DNA of 64,000 nt from Parietaria judaica (Eukaryota; Streptophyta; Magnoliopsida; Rosales; Urticaceae), in NCBI GenBank assembly GCA_954871525.1, contig OX940872.1, forward strand, positions 9,633,180 through 9,697,179, written 5' to 3'. The translations under genes and the position numbers were made by a program. This document shows positions 45,520-57,726 of the stretch, in pieces (position 1 is the first letter of the stretch; each line of letters begins with the position of its first letter). The notes beneath the pieces were generated by a model, which worked only from the letters and a program-made list of their open reading frames with translations, was not told the DNA's origin and did no database searches.

Positions 45520-46610
45520 AATCTCACCGGACAAAGAATTGAAGCAAAATTTACTGCAAAAAGCAGTTTTGCACGTCCCAACGGAGTTCCGTTTCCATAG
45601 TAAATTTTATCAAAATATAATTAGTATGTTTTCGTGAATAATTGGTACGAAAGGTTATATTTATATATATATATATTAATATATATGTGTGTGTAATGTG
45701 TGATGTGTCCATGGTTCTAGACTCAGATTAGCTAATTAAGGAAACTATAAACTAGCTAAGTTGTACAATAGATTGATATAATATATATTTGATGGAAAAT
45801 TATGGAAAAAATACCAAATTTTTAAAACTGACGGCAAAAATACCGAACCTGCATTGACCGTGATTTTGGCATGAAAATTTATTTTTCATAAACATCCGCC
45901 ATGTGGCCGTTAGCCGCGAAAATACCCAAATTGTTTTTTGAAATAATTAATTTTTAATTTTTTAATATTTTTTTTCTCTACTTGATTAGTGATAATTACT
46001 TGAATTCCAAATACATGAAATAACACAAAAGTTAGTCAAAAAACAATTGATTTCTTAATGTGCTTCTATAAGCTACGTTTGTTGATAAAAATCTTATTAT
46101 TATGAGAAATTTTAAATTTAATGTTACGTGTATTTTAAGTAATTCATTTTTAATAAATTAATAAAAGGAAACCTATATAATTAATTTTTCTTTTATTAAA
46201 TAAAGTCAATTTTAGCTCGAGATATTCACCGGAAGTCCGTTTTCGCGAAATAAAGGGGGCGCTTGGTTATTGGCTCCGAGACCAGTTTCTGGTTTTGGTT
46301 TCAAACATTGTCATATTGGTTTCGCAAACCACGTTTGGTTGCTGGTAATCTCTGTTTTCCGAGACTGGTGTCGAGACCACTGAGTTTTAATAAAGGAAAA
46401 TTGAAAACAACTTGAAATTATTTTCTGTCTTTGATCTTCAACTCAATCTTACAAAATAAAAACCATAATAATATATTATCATTTATTAATAGTATTATAT
46501 AATAATAAGATATAACAATGAAATTAACTCCTATAATAAATTATTAAAATTATTTATATATATAATTATATATTTTAATGATATTACTATCATATTAACA
46601 AAGATATTTA
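45002..46610. other. AT-rich intergenic DNA with a microsatellite and a stray Mutator-like tip
   Basis: No gene. AT microsatellite at 45453-45518. Around 45795-45940, GGCAAAAATACCGAACC and GCCATGTGGCCGTTAGC recall the tips of the foldback element at 42762-44992 and may be a single decayed end. At about 46251 GGGGGCGCTTGGTTATTGGC resembles a miniature-element tip, but no partner was found. Confidence 0.45.
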
Positions 46611-46616
46611 AATGAA

Positions 46617-47354
46617 ACCCAGTTGATGCCCGTGGATGCCGTTAAGCTCTTAGGGGCTCCCGGAATGCATAGAGACGATCGAGGATGTGTTTGGACACCC
46701 GAGGCGACCTATGGGAACCGAGGCTCAAAAAGGGCATAATTACACATAAGCCCTTACAAGCATAACAGATGCCCGAGGACACCAAATGACGTCCAGTCGA
46801 CACACATAAGAGTTGTTAAGCTATTGGGGGCTCCCGGAACGCATAGAGACAGACGTGTGGGCACCTAGGCTCAAAAAGAGGATAATTACACATAAGTCCC
46901 TACAAGCCTAATGGATGCACGAGGACACCAATCTACGCCCAGTCTACGCCTACAAGCGCCGTTAAACTAATGAGAGCGCCCATAACGCATAGAGAAAATC
47001 GGGGATGCGTTTGGACGCCTGAGGCGACCTATGACCATCTAGGCTCAAAAAGGGCATAATTACACATAAGCCCCTACAAGCCTAATGGATGCCTGGGGAC
47101 GCCAAATGAAACTCATTCGACACCCATGAGCGCCGTTACGCTATTCGAGGACACGCTTGGACGCCCGAGGCGACCTGTGGGTATCCAAGCTGAAAACGGG
47201 CATAATTACACATAAGCCCCTACAAGCCTAATGGATGCCCGAGGACACCAAATGACGCCCAGTCGATGCCTGAGATTGCAATTAAGCTAGTGGGAGCGAC
47301 TTTAACGCATAGAGACGATCGGGAGCGCGTTTGGACACCTGATGCGACCTGTAG
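46617..47354 (+). repeat. Tandem repeats of about 175 bp, left part (in a Gypsy-like LTR)
   Basis: Units begin near GTTAAGCTATTGGGGGCTCC and include CGCATAGAGACGATCG, GACGCCCGAGGCGACCTATG, GGGCATAATTACACATAAGC and CCTACAAGCCTAATGGATGC. Starts fall near 46640, 46816, 46962, 47136 and 47280; spacing is about 175 bp, or about 145 bp where part is deleted. The array is cut by the hAT element at 47363 and resumes at 51058. Confidence 0.8.
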
Positions 47355-47800
47355 GCGCCTAATAGAGCTGCACACATCCGTCGTCGCGGCGCATCGCGAC
47401 TCAGTCGCCAAAATCGCGAGAAGACACGTCGCGATGCGTCGTGGCGTGTGCGGTCGCGGCGCGTCGCGATTTGGTCGCGATCTAAGGGATAGAGAGAGAC
47501 TACAAAGTTTTTTTTTGGTTGAGGCAAAAGTTGTATATTTGGTTCTGATGTTTAACTTTGTTAGTTGTTAGTTTTTAGCCGAATTTAAGTGCTAAAAATG
47601 TAAATTTGTAACATATTATTATTTTTAAATATTTAATAACAAATAAATAAATATAACAAATAAATAAATATAACAAACGAGATATTAAAAAAAAGACTTG
47701 TATTATTCATTGTGAATATTACAATAAGGTGGAAGAAAGCTGTAATATTCAGTGTAAACATTACAAGATGCCTCACTAAAATCTCTCTTGTAAAACCCTC

Positions 47801-50636
47801 CTAAGGGACTAAAAACCAAGAGAGGAAAGAGCACATCATTATTGGCGCTAACTTTGCATCACTCTGGGACCAGGCGTTGAACCTTTCAGTCATAAGCTCA
47901 AGCTCGGTTGGTTCGGAACGTTGGCCGATTACGGGGTTGTGGAACATCCAATCGTTCAACACCACGGCTTGCTCGAGGTGTGTGTTGGTTATTGAGGACC
48001 TCTGATCGTCGATGATGTTCTGAGCTGTGCTGAATGCGCTCTCCGATGCAACGCTTGAAATGGGGATGGACAGTATGTCCCTCGCCATTCTTGCCAATAT
48101 CGGGAATCTTTCCCATTCATTCTTCCACCACTTGATGACATCAAACTCAGTTGATTGGTCGTCGATCCGAAGGCCGTAGTACCGCTTCACTTCGTCTGGT
48201 GTGCCGTCCGTGTCGTCCGTCCGTGCCAGTGGCGTACCGGATCCCGATGCTTCCCCACGATCCAATCTTTGGTTGAGTCTCCGGCTAAACTCTAAAGCGG
48301 ACTTGGTTGGGCTTTCCATCACTGTCCTCCGATCCGCCTCGACATTGAACTGTGGGAACCGCCGGTCGTATTCCCTGTACAATTCATAAAAAGCTTCATT
48401 AACAACCTTAATGTAATCAGAGTAGTCCACCCTTATGTTTTGCCCGATTGCTAACATTAACGGACCGAACGTAAACATAATACGAGGGTCTAATATAGAA
48501 CCGAAGCAATACGAAAAAGGGGGTGGATCCCAATAACTTTTGAATTTTTCAACCATTCCTTCAATCAAGGGAGCAATAATTGGGTCGTTTTCGTATTCTG
48601 TAAAAGTGTTAGTAATATCAAATAGACCCGAAAGACCATGATTCAAAGAAGGGCGTTTTTGGTTAGAGAAATTTAAAGTAACAACATAAAAGGGTTTAAG
48701 GAATTTGGTGAATTTTTCTGCGGTTGCCCATTCCGACTCCGAGATTCGTGCTGACGGCTCGAGTTCCTTGTGGAGGAAGTGGTCCAACGGTAGCCTCTGC
48801 TTACACACGACTGAAACCATTAGATAAATAGAGTTCCACCGTGTATTATTATCTAATCCGAACATGTTAGCTTTATGATTGTGTTCTTTATAAATTCGCC
48901 TCCACCTATTAGTAATTTGAGAATGCCGGATCCAATCAACAATGCCGCGTATTTTTTCTACTTGATCGGCAATTACTCGCTCGCCCGTTCGTGCAATTAA
49001 GTTTATAATGTGACAAGCGCACCGTTGATGTAAAATATTACGAAATTGATTAACGGGCAAAGTAGCCTCCAAAATAGTAATAGCGGCATTATTGTTTGAG
49101 GCATTATCTAATGTAATAGATATAACACGATTTTCCACCAAACTCAACGGTGCGCCCGTAGACAATAACCATTCGAGTGTCCATTTCCGTAAATTTGGGG
49201 TCGCGAGTCTACTTATTTGTGCTGTGTTTACCTCGTCGAGCGTGCCGCTTGGGAAGCACTCTTTTGTGTGGCGGTTCAAGTGGCCGGTTCCGCGTTCACC
49301 CATCCGCCCTCTAGGACGTGCCCGCACTTTTTGCACGTCGCCAGTTTAACGCGGACACCGTGCTCGTTAATGTGCCGATCTTCATGAAAGAAGTTCCACA
49401 CCGCGGCCGTGTTTGGCCGTCCCCACGCCAAGCCATGACGATTTGATCTATTAAAACAAAAGGAAAAACACAAATTTAAATGTCATAAAGTTTATTATTC
49501 ATCATATTGATTTAATTAAATGTCTTAAGGTTAAATAAAAAAGTTAACAAAATTAAAATGGTATTTTTTATGTGTGAAAATAATTATCAAGCTCTTTTAG
49601 ACGGAACTCCCCGAGGTTCCACGGCCAGATCGACTGAAAGGATGCTATGATCTCGCTTTAGGCCCAAGCTTTTCTAGACAGAACTCCCCGAGGTTCCCAG
49701 GCTAGCTTGGAGGAGATTGCAAAGCAAACCTTATTTAAAAACCAATCTTTCTAAGACACCGAAATCCATTAAGAACTTTATAATTATCACCACACATACA
49801 AATTACCTTTTTAATTTTAATAGCTTATTTAAGTAACCATTTAATGTTTATTAAATCTCAAGAACATCGTTTCTGATGTGGAAGATCAGTCGGAACCGCA
49901 ACCACATAGCATACTAAGACTTTCAAGAGACGTGGCAAATTAATTAAAATAATTAAGCTAAAATAATTAAACTAAAATAATTAAACTAAAATAATTAAAC
50001 TAAAATGATTAATTAATTAAAATAAATAAAATTATAATTAAACTAAAATGATTAATTAAATAAAATAATTAAACTTATAATTAAACTAAGTTTTATTAAT
50101 TATTACCCGGACCGAGAACGTCGAGGACGGCCGACAGAGGCTTCAGCGGCGTCTTGATGGGAAGGTTCGGGGGAACCGTCGTGGTACGAGCCGACAACGG
50201 AGCCATGGATAGAGGGCAGCCTCGGAAGATCGGCATCATCGGCGTGTTGAGTTTCTTGAAAGTTGGCATCATGGGCGCGTTGAGTTTCGTCTTCGTCGGG
50301 GTGTTGGACTTCTTGACCGCCTTGTTGTTGAAGCATGAGGGCGAAAAACGGATCGTTATTTCCCGCCCTTAATTGATGTACCACGTCGACCAAAACTTGG
50401 GGCACACGCTCCGGATTGGCGTCGTGCGCGCCCATCGCCCGGACTAGACTAGGTCGTAGAGACCGTACTGTATCATCGGGGTGATCGGGATTTGGTGGGG
50501 AAGGAAAAATTTATGCCGGTAGCATAACGGGGATGTAGCCGTCGGGCGTAGGTTGGCCGGGAGCCATGGGTTGATATTGGGGTTCCAATCTCCTAGCCAT
50601 CCTTCGACCCCCGGAATTACCGCTTCTTCGAGACAT
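47801..50636 (-). pseudogene. hAT transposase (RICESLEEPER-like), frameshifted and internally deleted
   Basis: Exon 1 runs from ATG 50636 (MSRRSGNSGGRR, proline-rich linker, a stop at 50511-50513, then a second frame ending RPRRSRSG) to 50107. A GT-AG intron spans 49448-50106. Exon 2 runs from 49447 to TAG at about 47801. It has a BED zinc finger (CKKCG, then ERGTGHLNRHTKEC), with a frameshift between its two halves at about 49290. Next come SITLDNASNNNAAI with a catalytic-type Asp, the ILHQRCACHIINLI block, a DUF4413 region (TRWNSIYLMV to YWDPPPF), and the C-terminal dimerisation domain (KWWKNEWERFPILARMARDI and SSVASESAFSTA). About 200 residues with the first catalytic Asp, expected between finger and SITLDN, are missing. 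Non-functional. Confidence 0.9.
49851..49944 (-). repeat. Segment shared with the Copia leader at 5502-5585
   Basis: Within the hAT intron, the minus strand reads TATGCTATGTGGTTGCGG and TCTTCCACATCAGAAACGAT, matching 5520-5570 with only a few changes over about 84 bp. Which element donated it is not clear. Confidence 0.7.
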
Positions 50637-51065
50637 AATAGAGAACTTGGGAACTTTAGAGAACTTTGAGAATTGAGAGAACTTTGAGAATTTGAGAGAG
50701 AGATGGAAGATTGTTGGTGAGGAAATGAGGGAGGAATGGGTGGTATTTATAGGGTTTGAGGAGATAGTTGGGTGGGTGAATAATAATTGTGGTGGGTGAA
50801 TTTTTTTTGAAATTCGGGTAAAAATATAGGAATTTACGCCCAAAACAAACACAAAATCTCACACCCATCGGATCGCTGACGTGGCGAGATCGTGGCCGTC
50901 GGATCAAGTGCGCGGATCGAGCCTCGCCCATCGCGACTTTGCCCTCCACGTCGCGACGCGTCGCGATTTTCGCCGTCCACATCGCGAACGTCGCGATTTC
51001 CAGGCGTGCGTCGCGGCGAGTCGCGGTTGCGTCTCGCGACCAAAATGTGCAGCTCTAGCGCCTAA

Positions 51066-51900
51066 CATAAGCCCCAACAAGCTTAATGGATGTCCGAGGG
51101 TGCCAAATGAAGCATATTTGACACCCATAGGCACCGTTAAGCTATTGGGAGCCTGTGGAATGCAAAGAGACGATTGAGGACACGGGTGGACGCCCGAGGC
51201 GACCTATGGGCATCCAGGCTCAAAAAAGTTTTAATTACACATAGGTCCCTACGAGCTTAATGGATTCCCGGGGATACAAAATGATGCACAATCGACGCCT
51301 ATAGGCGCCGTTAGGCTATTCGTAGCATCCGGAATACATTGCGACTCCGCAGACGAATTTGGACCCTCGAGGCACCCCACGGGCGCAAAAGGGCACAAAA
51401 CTATATTTTAATTGCCCAAGGGCCAAAAAAATAATTTTTAATTGATTCAAGGACCCTCGACAATCCTATAAATAGGAGCTTCATTTCAATAAAACGGTAA
51501 CTCATTCAAACGCTCTATACAACTATAAAATTCCCATTCTCTCCTATATACATATATTAAGTAAAATACTCGACTAATATTGAGCGTCGAAGGTGAATAT
51601 GGAGGTACCCCCTCCTGTTCCCTTGATTCTACAAACGGAAAGCTAATTAGAGCCGAAGCGCTGGAGAAATGTCACGACCTGATCATCGACCTGTCTTCGG
51701 TTCTCTCCAGTCCCTGAACTATATCCCGAGTCTTAGGACTTTGCGGTAGCGGGTCGGAGGATTCAGTTCCGTTCAACAGTAAAACGAAGGGTCCGATCAA
51801 CCTGATTCCAAAGTCAAAGCCCAGGAAAAGTCAACAAACGATGGTGGGTCTAGCCCAAACTCCGCGATTGGACAGCTACATTGTTTGATCTAATTTTCAG
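51066..51900 (+). repeat. Gypsy-like LTR tail: more 175-bp repeats, TATA box and R/U5-like end
   Basis: Two further repeat units start near 51146 and 51310. After them comes a single TATA box CTATAAATAGGAGC (about 51466-51479) and TTGAGCGTCGAAGG (about 51579), a sequence type seen near the LTR ends of Tat/Ogre-like Gypsy elements. No primer site, internal region or protein is recognised, so the element is a fragment and the LTR end is not fixed. Confidence 0.5.
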
Positions 51901-53690
51901 CATCATCAATAGACAAAAATAATGTTAGATATATATCAATATTAATATAAAAATAAAAAGTAATTTAATTAATATATATTTTCAACAAATTGAATAACAA
52001 AAACCTTACTTATTTTGTTGTGCGTCTAATTAATAGTAATTATGGTTAACCAATTGTGTAACATCTTCTTAGTTTTTCTTTAAAAAGATGTGCATTTTGA
52101 GCTTCGATTCATACGATTTATAATAATGGTGTATATTCTTTTTTTTTTTTTTTATGGTGAAATGGTACTTTTACCAACTAAAAGGAATGAATACTTTAAC
52201 AACAATAATAATATGTATGTGTTCTTTTTATATATTTTTACGCTACAAAAAGAAGCGATACTTTGAAAATAATAATTTAAGTATGTGAACATAAACAATA
52301 GTACTTTTACTACCTAAAATAATCGGTACTTAAACCGCAATAGTAAAATATATTTTGGTACTTTTACTATCCAATGAGAATTGGTACTTTAATAGAAATA
52401 ATTTTAAAAAAACTTGGACATAAAAAAATTGATATTTTTACCGACCAAAAAGAATTAGTTCTTGAATTGTCATAATTTTGAAAATATGGACATATAAAAT
52501 TTTTATATGTTCATATAATAAAATTGATACTTTTAGCATTTATGAGGAGAGAGGAAGAAAATCAAAAGTAAATTTAAAAACACATTTATTAAATGCTTTA
52601 AAACATTGCTTATGAAAAAGCCAAACTTTTTAATAAAGTGTTTATATTGTAACTTACCAATACAAATATTAACTTACAACTCTTAAAAAAAAATACCTAT
52701 TGATAAACAATCTCAAACGGAGCCATTTTTCTCCTCATCTTATTCATACGCATGGCACCCATTAAAGAAGACCAAATCTGCAAAATCCCCGGCCCGAAGC
52801 CTGATCAACACCTAAAACCCCGAGTCCATCGTATATTTAGGAAACAAATGAAATATTTTCACTTATTACGAAATTTATTAATCTAGAAAAAATCATATTA
52901 ATGAAAACAAAACTAGTAATAATTATATTGAACAAAGTTAAAACCCCGAGTAAACTCATGATATTCTCGAAATAATTTTTTTGTATGAGTCCAGGCAAAA
53001 ATCTATGTAAGGTACAATTTTTAAAATTTCTTTGACCCTTAAATCCGATTATTGTCTAAAAAAATTTCATATATCAAACCCGACATTATTCTTCATAACT
53101 TTATAATAACAAAAAAGAAATATTCTTACAAAATCAATGATATCATTTTTTAAGCTTTTGAGTCATAATGATATATATATTTTTTTTATAAAAACGTCAT
53201 GGTATTTAATTTTATCGTAATTTATGATATAATTTTTTAAAGCACAGTATATATATATATATATATTATAGTATATTCCCATTGCACACGATATACTTAC
53301 AAATTGAAGTTTCGAGTGATTGGTGATAATCGGTAATATGGGCATTCCGTACATTTTTTTTATGTTATGGACGGCCTCCTTTTTCTTTTCTCGAATATGG
53401 GGCGCTTAGAGTTATAATATGAACAAATCAATAACTTAATGTGTGCAGAGTCAAAGGAAGTTGTTATTTGTTAAAGAGAGCTAGAAAACGTTGAAAAAGA
53501 AATCCGTGAAGGTTTAATTCAAACACTACTTGAAGTTGAAATAAAGCTCAGACACGTGGTTATATTGCAATTAAAATTCCTGCGTTGGCTTGTTGATATC
53601 ACTTATCAGAATTCTCTTCTCTTCTCTTCTTTTCTTGATTTTTATTTATTAAATTATATATCGGTCGAATGTTCTTGATATTAATTTATA
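51901..53690. other. AT-rich intergenic DNA with degenerate short repeats
   Basis: No gene. From 52150 to 52540 a degenerate unit built on TGGTACTTTTAC and CCAAAAAGAATT recurs about five times; similar wording returns at 63240-63350. AT microsatellite at about 53248-53267. Confidence 0.5.
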
Positions 53691-53804
53691 TGTGCCCTGT
53701 TAAACTATTACGCCACGGCTTTGTCGAAATAGGTTGCGGTGTGTCTGTGTTTTAAACGATGAGACGTTTTTTCATCGTGGTGTAATTCTTATTTTGTAAT
53801 AGTG
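53690..53804 (+). repeat. Possible CACTA right terminus
   Basis: The stretch ends TTATTTTGTAATAGTG (53789-53804), whose complement CACTATTACAAAATAA fits a CACTA tip, and just inside has CGCCACGGCTTTGTCG and TTGCGGTGTG-type motifs like CACTA subterminal repeats. No left end was found. Confidence 0.4.
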
Positions 53805-55438
53805 AACAAAATTATAACCAGAAGGCAGTGATGGACCCTTTGAAATCAAAAGTCTTACCGCCACTTTGCTAGCCTACTCCTCCGGCCGGCATTATCTACT
53901 GTTAACTTTGTAGCTTAGACGGCAAACGAGGAAACAAAATTTAAAGTTTAAATTGTTTAAATTTGCTTGCACTATAATTTTTTATTTTTTTTTTCAATCT
54001 TTCATTGTTCATTAACTTCTGATAAAATCTCAAAAGCATCGGTCTACAGGCCCTCTAACTTTCAAATATTTAGATTGTGTTATAAATGTTAAGAAACTTG
54101 TGAAATAAAACAAAAAAGTGGCCAAAAATGGAAAGATTAGAAAAGAGAATGTAATAAGAAATATCTTAGTTGCTATCCATCATAAACATTGTGATGTAAT
54201 AAAATGGACTGAAAATAATACCTTAGCCGAAATGTAATAAGAAATTATTATAATATGACTAAAAATGTGGTTCTAATAAATACGATAAAGTTCCAACAAG
54301 TCAGCAATAACTATAAATAGTTGTTTTTTCATTTACACTAAATAGTTTATTAACAGTCAACTTGCTCTAAAATAAATGTGGTAGTTCTTGGAGACATAAT
54401 AAACTAGCTTGAGTATTTCAAACTTACTAATTTTTAATAGATAGTTTATTGGAATTCAACTTGTTCTAAAATAAATGTGGTAGCGAGTGTTCGAATATTT
54501 TTTCTTTCTTCCAATAAAAAATGCAAATAAAACAGTTATTCATTTGCTATTTAATTTTTAACCATACAGGGACTTGAGAACTATTTTTTATTTCATTTTT
54601 GGGATTCAAATTCTTATGCCGTATCTACGAATGTAGACAAATTACCCCTTTAATGTTTAGCTTTACAACAAACAACTAATATATGGCCAACACAATACGC
54701 TCATCTTTCTATATATGGCTTAATTAAAATGGGACACTTGTATCTACATATTTTTAGTCAAAACTGGTCCATTTTTAGTTGCTAAGCTCATCAAAGTCCT
54801 TAGCCAAAATTATTGACCGAATAAGCCTCTTATGTCATAATTTCCACTTCAGGTTTCACACAAATATAGAGATGAAGCTAAACGACACTCAGTGAACTAA
54901 TTGGAAAAGAGATAAGTTATAAGAAACAAACGAATTTATTATAGCTTCGTAGACTAAAGCTCTTTCATAATTCACTATTCAGTTAGATAATAAAGTAACT
55001 CGTTGAATCATTTTGTCACGTGACTTTCCAATGTCCATATCTCAAACATAGAAGTGTGATGACGATTTTTTTTTTTTGGAATCGTGATGATGATGATAAT
55101 ATAATAAATTAAGAATTTATTATTAAGTCAGTGGTCAAATGAGGGCAGTGATTTTTTTTTCTTTCTTTTTTTGTGAAAACTAAGTTTACTAAAATAGTTA
55201 GTCCATGTAATTTTTGTAAAAAAACAAAAAATCATAATAAAAATATAAGTGTCGTAAAGACATATTTTCTATAACTTTACTTTAATATTTATATATCGTA
55301 TTAATTATTTACGTCTAATTCTATTAAATTTTTTATAAGAAATTGAACGGATTTATTATTTTAATGAATTTAATAATAAAAAAAATTGCTACAAATAACT
55401 TGTTATCTATCACTAATAATTCGTTATTATTTGATTAC
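53805..55438. other. AT-rich intergenic DNA
   Basis: No gene. A short direct repeat of about 55 bp (around TTCTAAAATAAATGTGGTAG) occurs at about 54340-54395 and 54440-54490. Confidence 0.5.
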
Positions 55439-55937
55439 TTAGAGCATCTCCAGTGGTGCGTTAAAACCAACGCTATAATCACTTTTTTTGACTTCCTGCT
55501 CCAGTGGAGCTTTATTCTCAACGCTATAATAACGTTATATGGTGTTGCAATTTTTTCTTGCGCTACATTTGACGCTCAACTGTTCACAGCGTTATTTATC
55601 TTTTTTTTTTATCTTTTAGTCCCTGATATTTTACAAGCTTACTTAAATAGCTATAGTTTATAAAATTATTTAATATTTACCCTTAATATGATATACAGAG
55701 AGTAATTAACTGCACCAAAAATTATTAATAAGAGACAAAAATATTTAATTTATATAAAATAATTATTTTACATAATTTAGAAGACAACATTTTAAATACG
55801 AAACACAATCACATTACAAATTAATACGAAACACAATTACATTAGAAATTCATACAACACACAATTACATCCGAAATTAAAAGAAAAATGAAATAAAAAC
55901 TAAAAATACATTAAAAACAAGCAAATAAAATTACAAG

Positions 55938-56866
55938 CTAATATTCTGGAAGATTCGTGCCGGATCCTCCAAGACCGGTAAAATATTGGGAATACGAATC
56001 AGAACTAGGAGATGGTTCATTGGATTGTTGTCGTGCCTGTCTCTTTTGCATAATTTTAAATTGTTCGCCTTCAATATATGCACGGACACCTGGATCAGCT
56101 ATCATATTTAAGTCACGGAGCAAAATTTTGTTTTCTTCCTTGATCATTTTCATTTCCAAGAGTTGTTGCCTGATTTCGCTTGATTTTTTCAATTGCTCAA
56201 GAAGTTGTTTATTCCCTTCTTCAATATTGCTAATTTTAGACAACATTTCATCATCCATCTTTAATTTTAATTTGGCTTTCTTCACCCCAATTGGACGTTC
56301 CGAAGAAGGAGATGGTTGTCTAGCAGATTCAGGAGTTGGATTTTCCGACTCTTCTGGACAAGACGAACCCCGAGATGTTTGTCTTGCACTTGAACCTCCA
56401 TCTTTGAATTTAAAATTCTTGATAATACTCCAAACATGATCAAACTTCCAACCTCTTTTGAATTTTTCATCTTGTGAAAGCAATACTTTAGCTTGATTCA
56501 TCTACATGTCGATAATAACAATAATTGATAAGTAAGAAAATTAAATTGTCAGAATACAGTAGAGTAAAATATAACACTTACAATATCTTCGGTGGAAGCA
56601 CCACTTAGGTGTCTATTCTCGATTTGTCGAATGCATGCATGCATTTTCTTGGTAGCTTTCTCAATCAGCTGAATACGACACTGGATGGAACGTTTTGAAC
56701 GCATTTCCCAATCACTACTTTTTTGGTCGTGGTAAGCTTCTTCAATTCTTGTCCAAAACTGATCAGATGATTGTTATACACCGATGATTGGATCTTGAGA
56801 AATCTCTAAGTAAACTCGACAAAGGAGTTTATCTTCATCTTGAGAGTATCCAGAAGCTCTAGACAT
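55938..56866 (-). pseudogene. PIF/Harbinger ORF1 (Myb/SANT-like, NAM-associated C-terminus)
   Basis: Two exons: 56582-56866 and 55938-56501, joined by a GT-AG intron in phase 0. Exon 1 starts MSRASGYSQDEDKLLCRVYL and holds a Myb/trihelix-type domain with DQFWTRIEEAYHDQK, SIQCRIQLIEKATKKMHACI and RQIENRHLSGASTEDI. Exon 2 begins MNQAKVLLSQDEKFKRGW, then a Ser/Pro-rich stretch and a coiled coil (NIEEGNKQLLEQLKK to RDLNMIADPG), ending TNLPEY. A TAA stop in exon 1 at about 56775, after DPIIGV, breaks it. In the family ORF1 is a DNA-binding partner that helps the transposase enter the nucleus and bind the ends. The rest of the frame is clean, so the stop may be recent. Confidence 0.85.
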
Positions 56867-56934
56867 TTTCTTAGTGATGTGAGTAGTGTGATGAAACTTC
56901 AAGCAATGGAATACATTATTTATAGCAAAATTAT

Positions 56935-57247
56935 CACGTTTCTCAACCCATTTCTACACTGATTTGACCAAACACTTACAATATTCTCACGTTTCTCAAC
57001 CCACTCTTCACCGATTTGACTAATCACTTACAAGATTCTCACATTTTTCAACCCACTCTGCATCGATTTGACCGATCACTTACAAGATTCTCACGTTTTT
57101 CAATCCACTCTGCATCGATTTGACCGATCACTTACAAGATTCTCACGTTTTTCAATCCACTCTGCATCGATTTGACGGATCATTTACAATATTCTCACGT
57201 TTCTCAACCCACTATGCACCGATTTAACTAATCACTTACAAGAATAT
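56935..57247 (+). repeat. Six tandem copies of a 52-bp repeat
   Basis: Units start at 56935, 56988, 57040, 57092, 57144 and 57196, each beginning CACGTTTCTCAACCCACT (or near) and ending ATCACTTACAAGATTCT. The array lies between the ORF1 start and the transposase remnant, the likely shared promoter region. Confidence 0.93.
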
Positions 57248-57369
57248 TCTTTTTCCTTATCACCATCACTTACAATATTCTCTCTATCCCTATATAATAT
57301 CAATGTTATCATCCAAATTGATACACACTCCCATCATACCATAATCAAATACACATTCTCCAATTTGCA

Positions 57370-57726
57370 ATGAAGTAAGAAGCATGTAGAAAAGACGTAG
57401 AACGTGCCTTCGGGGTTCTCCAACAACGATTTGAAATTGTTGCGGGACCGACAAGATTTTGGAGTAAAGACGTCCTACAAGATATAATGACTGCATGCAT
57501 AATTATGCATAATATGATAATTGAGGATGAACGAGATCTTAGTGCTCCAATAGAAGTTGCGAGAGAAACACCACCGGCGGATGTTGAAATGGTGGTGGAC
57601 GGTGGCACACAATTTGAGCAATTTGTTACTCGTTATAGACAAATAAGAGATAAAGATGCACACATCGCACTTCGGAATGCAGTGATTGAGCACTTGTGGG
57701 AAGAGTATTCTAATTCCGATGCATAA
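57370..57726 (+). pseudogene. PIF/Harbinger transposase, C-terminal fragment (DDE_Tnp_4 type)
   Basis: After an ATG at 57370 and an early TAA (57376-57378), the frame is open to TAA at 57724-57726. It gives EACRKDVERAFGVLQQRFEI with the third catalytic residue (Glu of KDVERAFG), then ACIIMHNMIIEDERDL and a short acidic tail ending EEYSNSDA. The first two thirds of the transposase, including both catalytic Asp residues, are absent. The upstream 100 bp look like a normal leader, so an internal deletion appears to join leader to the 3' end of the gene. Confidence 0.88.

Larger units (their letters stand above)
47363..51057 (-). mobile_element. hAT transposon with defective BED-finger transposase
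   Basis: A 3695-bp element with 12-bp tips TAGAGCTGCACA and a perfect 8-bp duplication GCGCCTAA (47355-47362 and 51058-51065). Subterminal zones (47386-47490 and 50920-51045) carry TCGCGAC repeats in both orientations. One gene on the minus strand (47801-50636) encodes the transposase. The element inserted into the 175-bp repeat array. Confidence 0.95.

Noticed and set aside
47266..47571. Open frames in both strands of the TCGCGAC-rich zones (also 50881-51177)
   Set aside because: They are subterminal repeats of the hAT element; frames stay open because of GC-rich palindromes.
46617..51400. Centromeric satellite array
   Set aside because: Only about seven degenerate units, followed by a TATA box and LTR-like tail; better explained as repeats inside an LTR.
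56935..57247. CRISPR-like array
   Set aside because: Units are contiguous 52-bp tandem repeats without spacers, inside a plant transposon.
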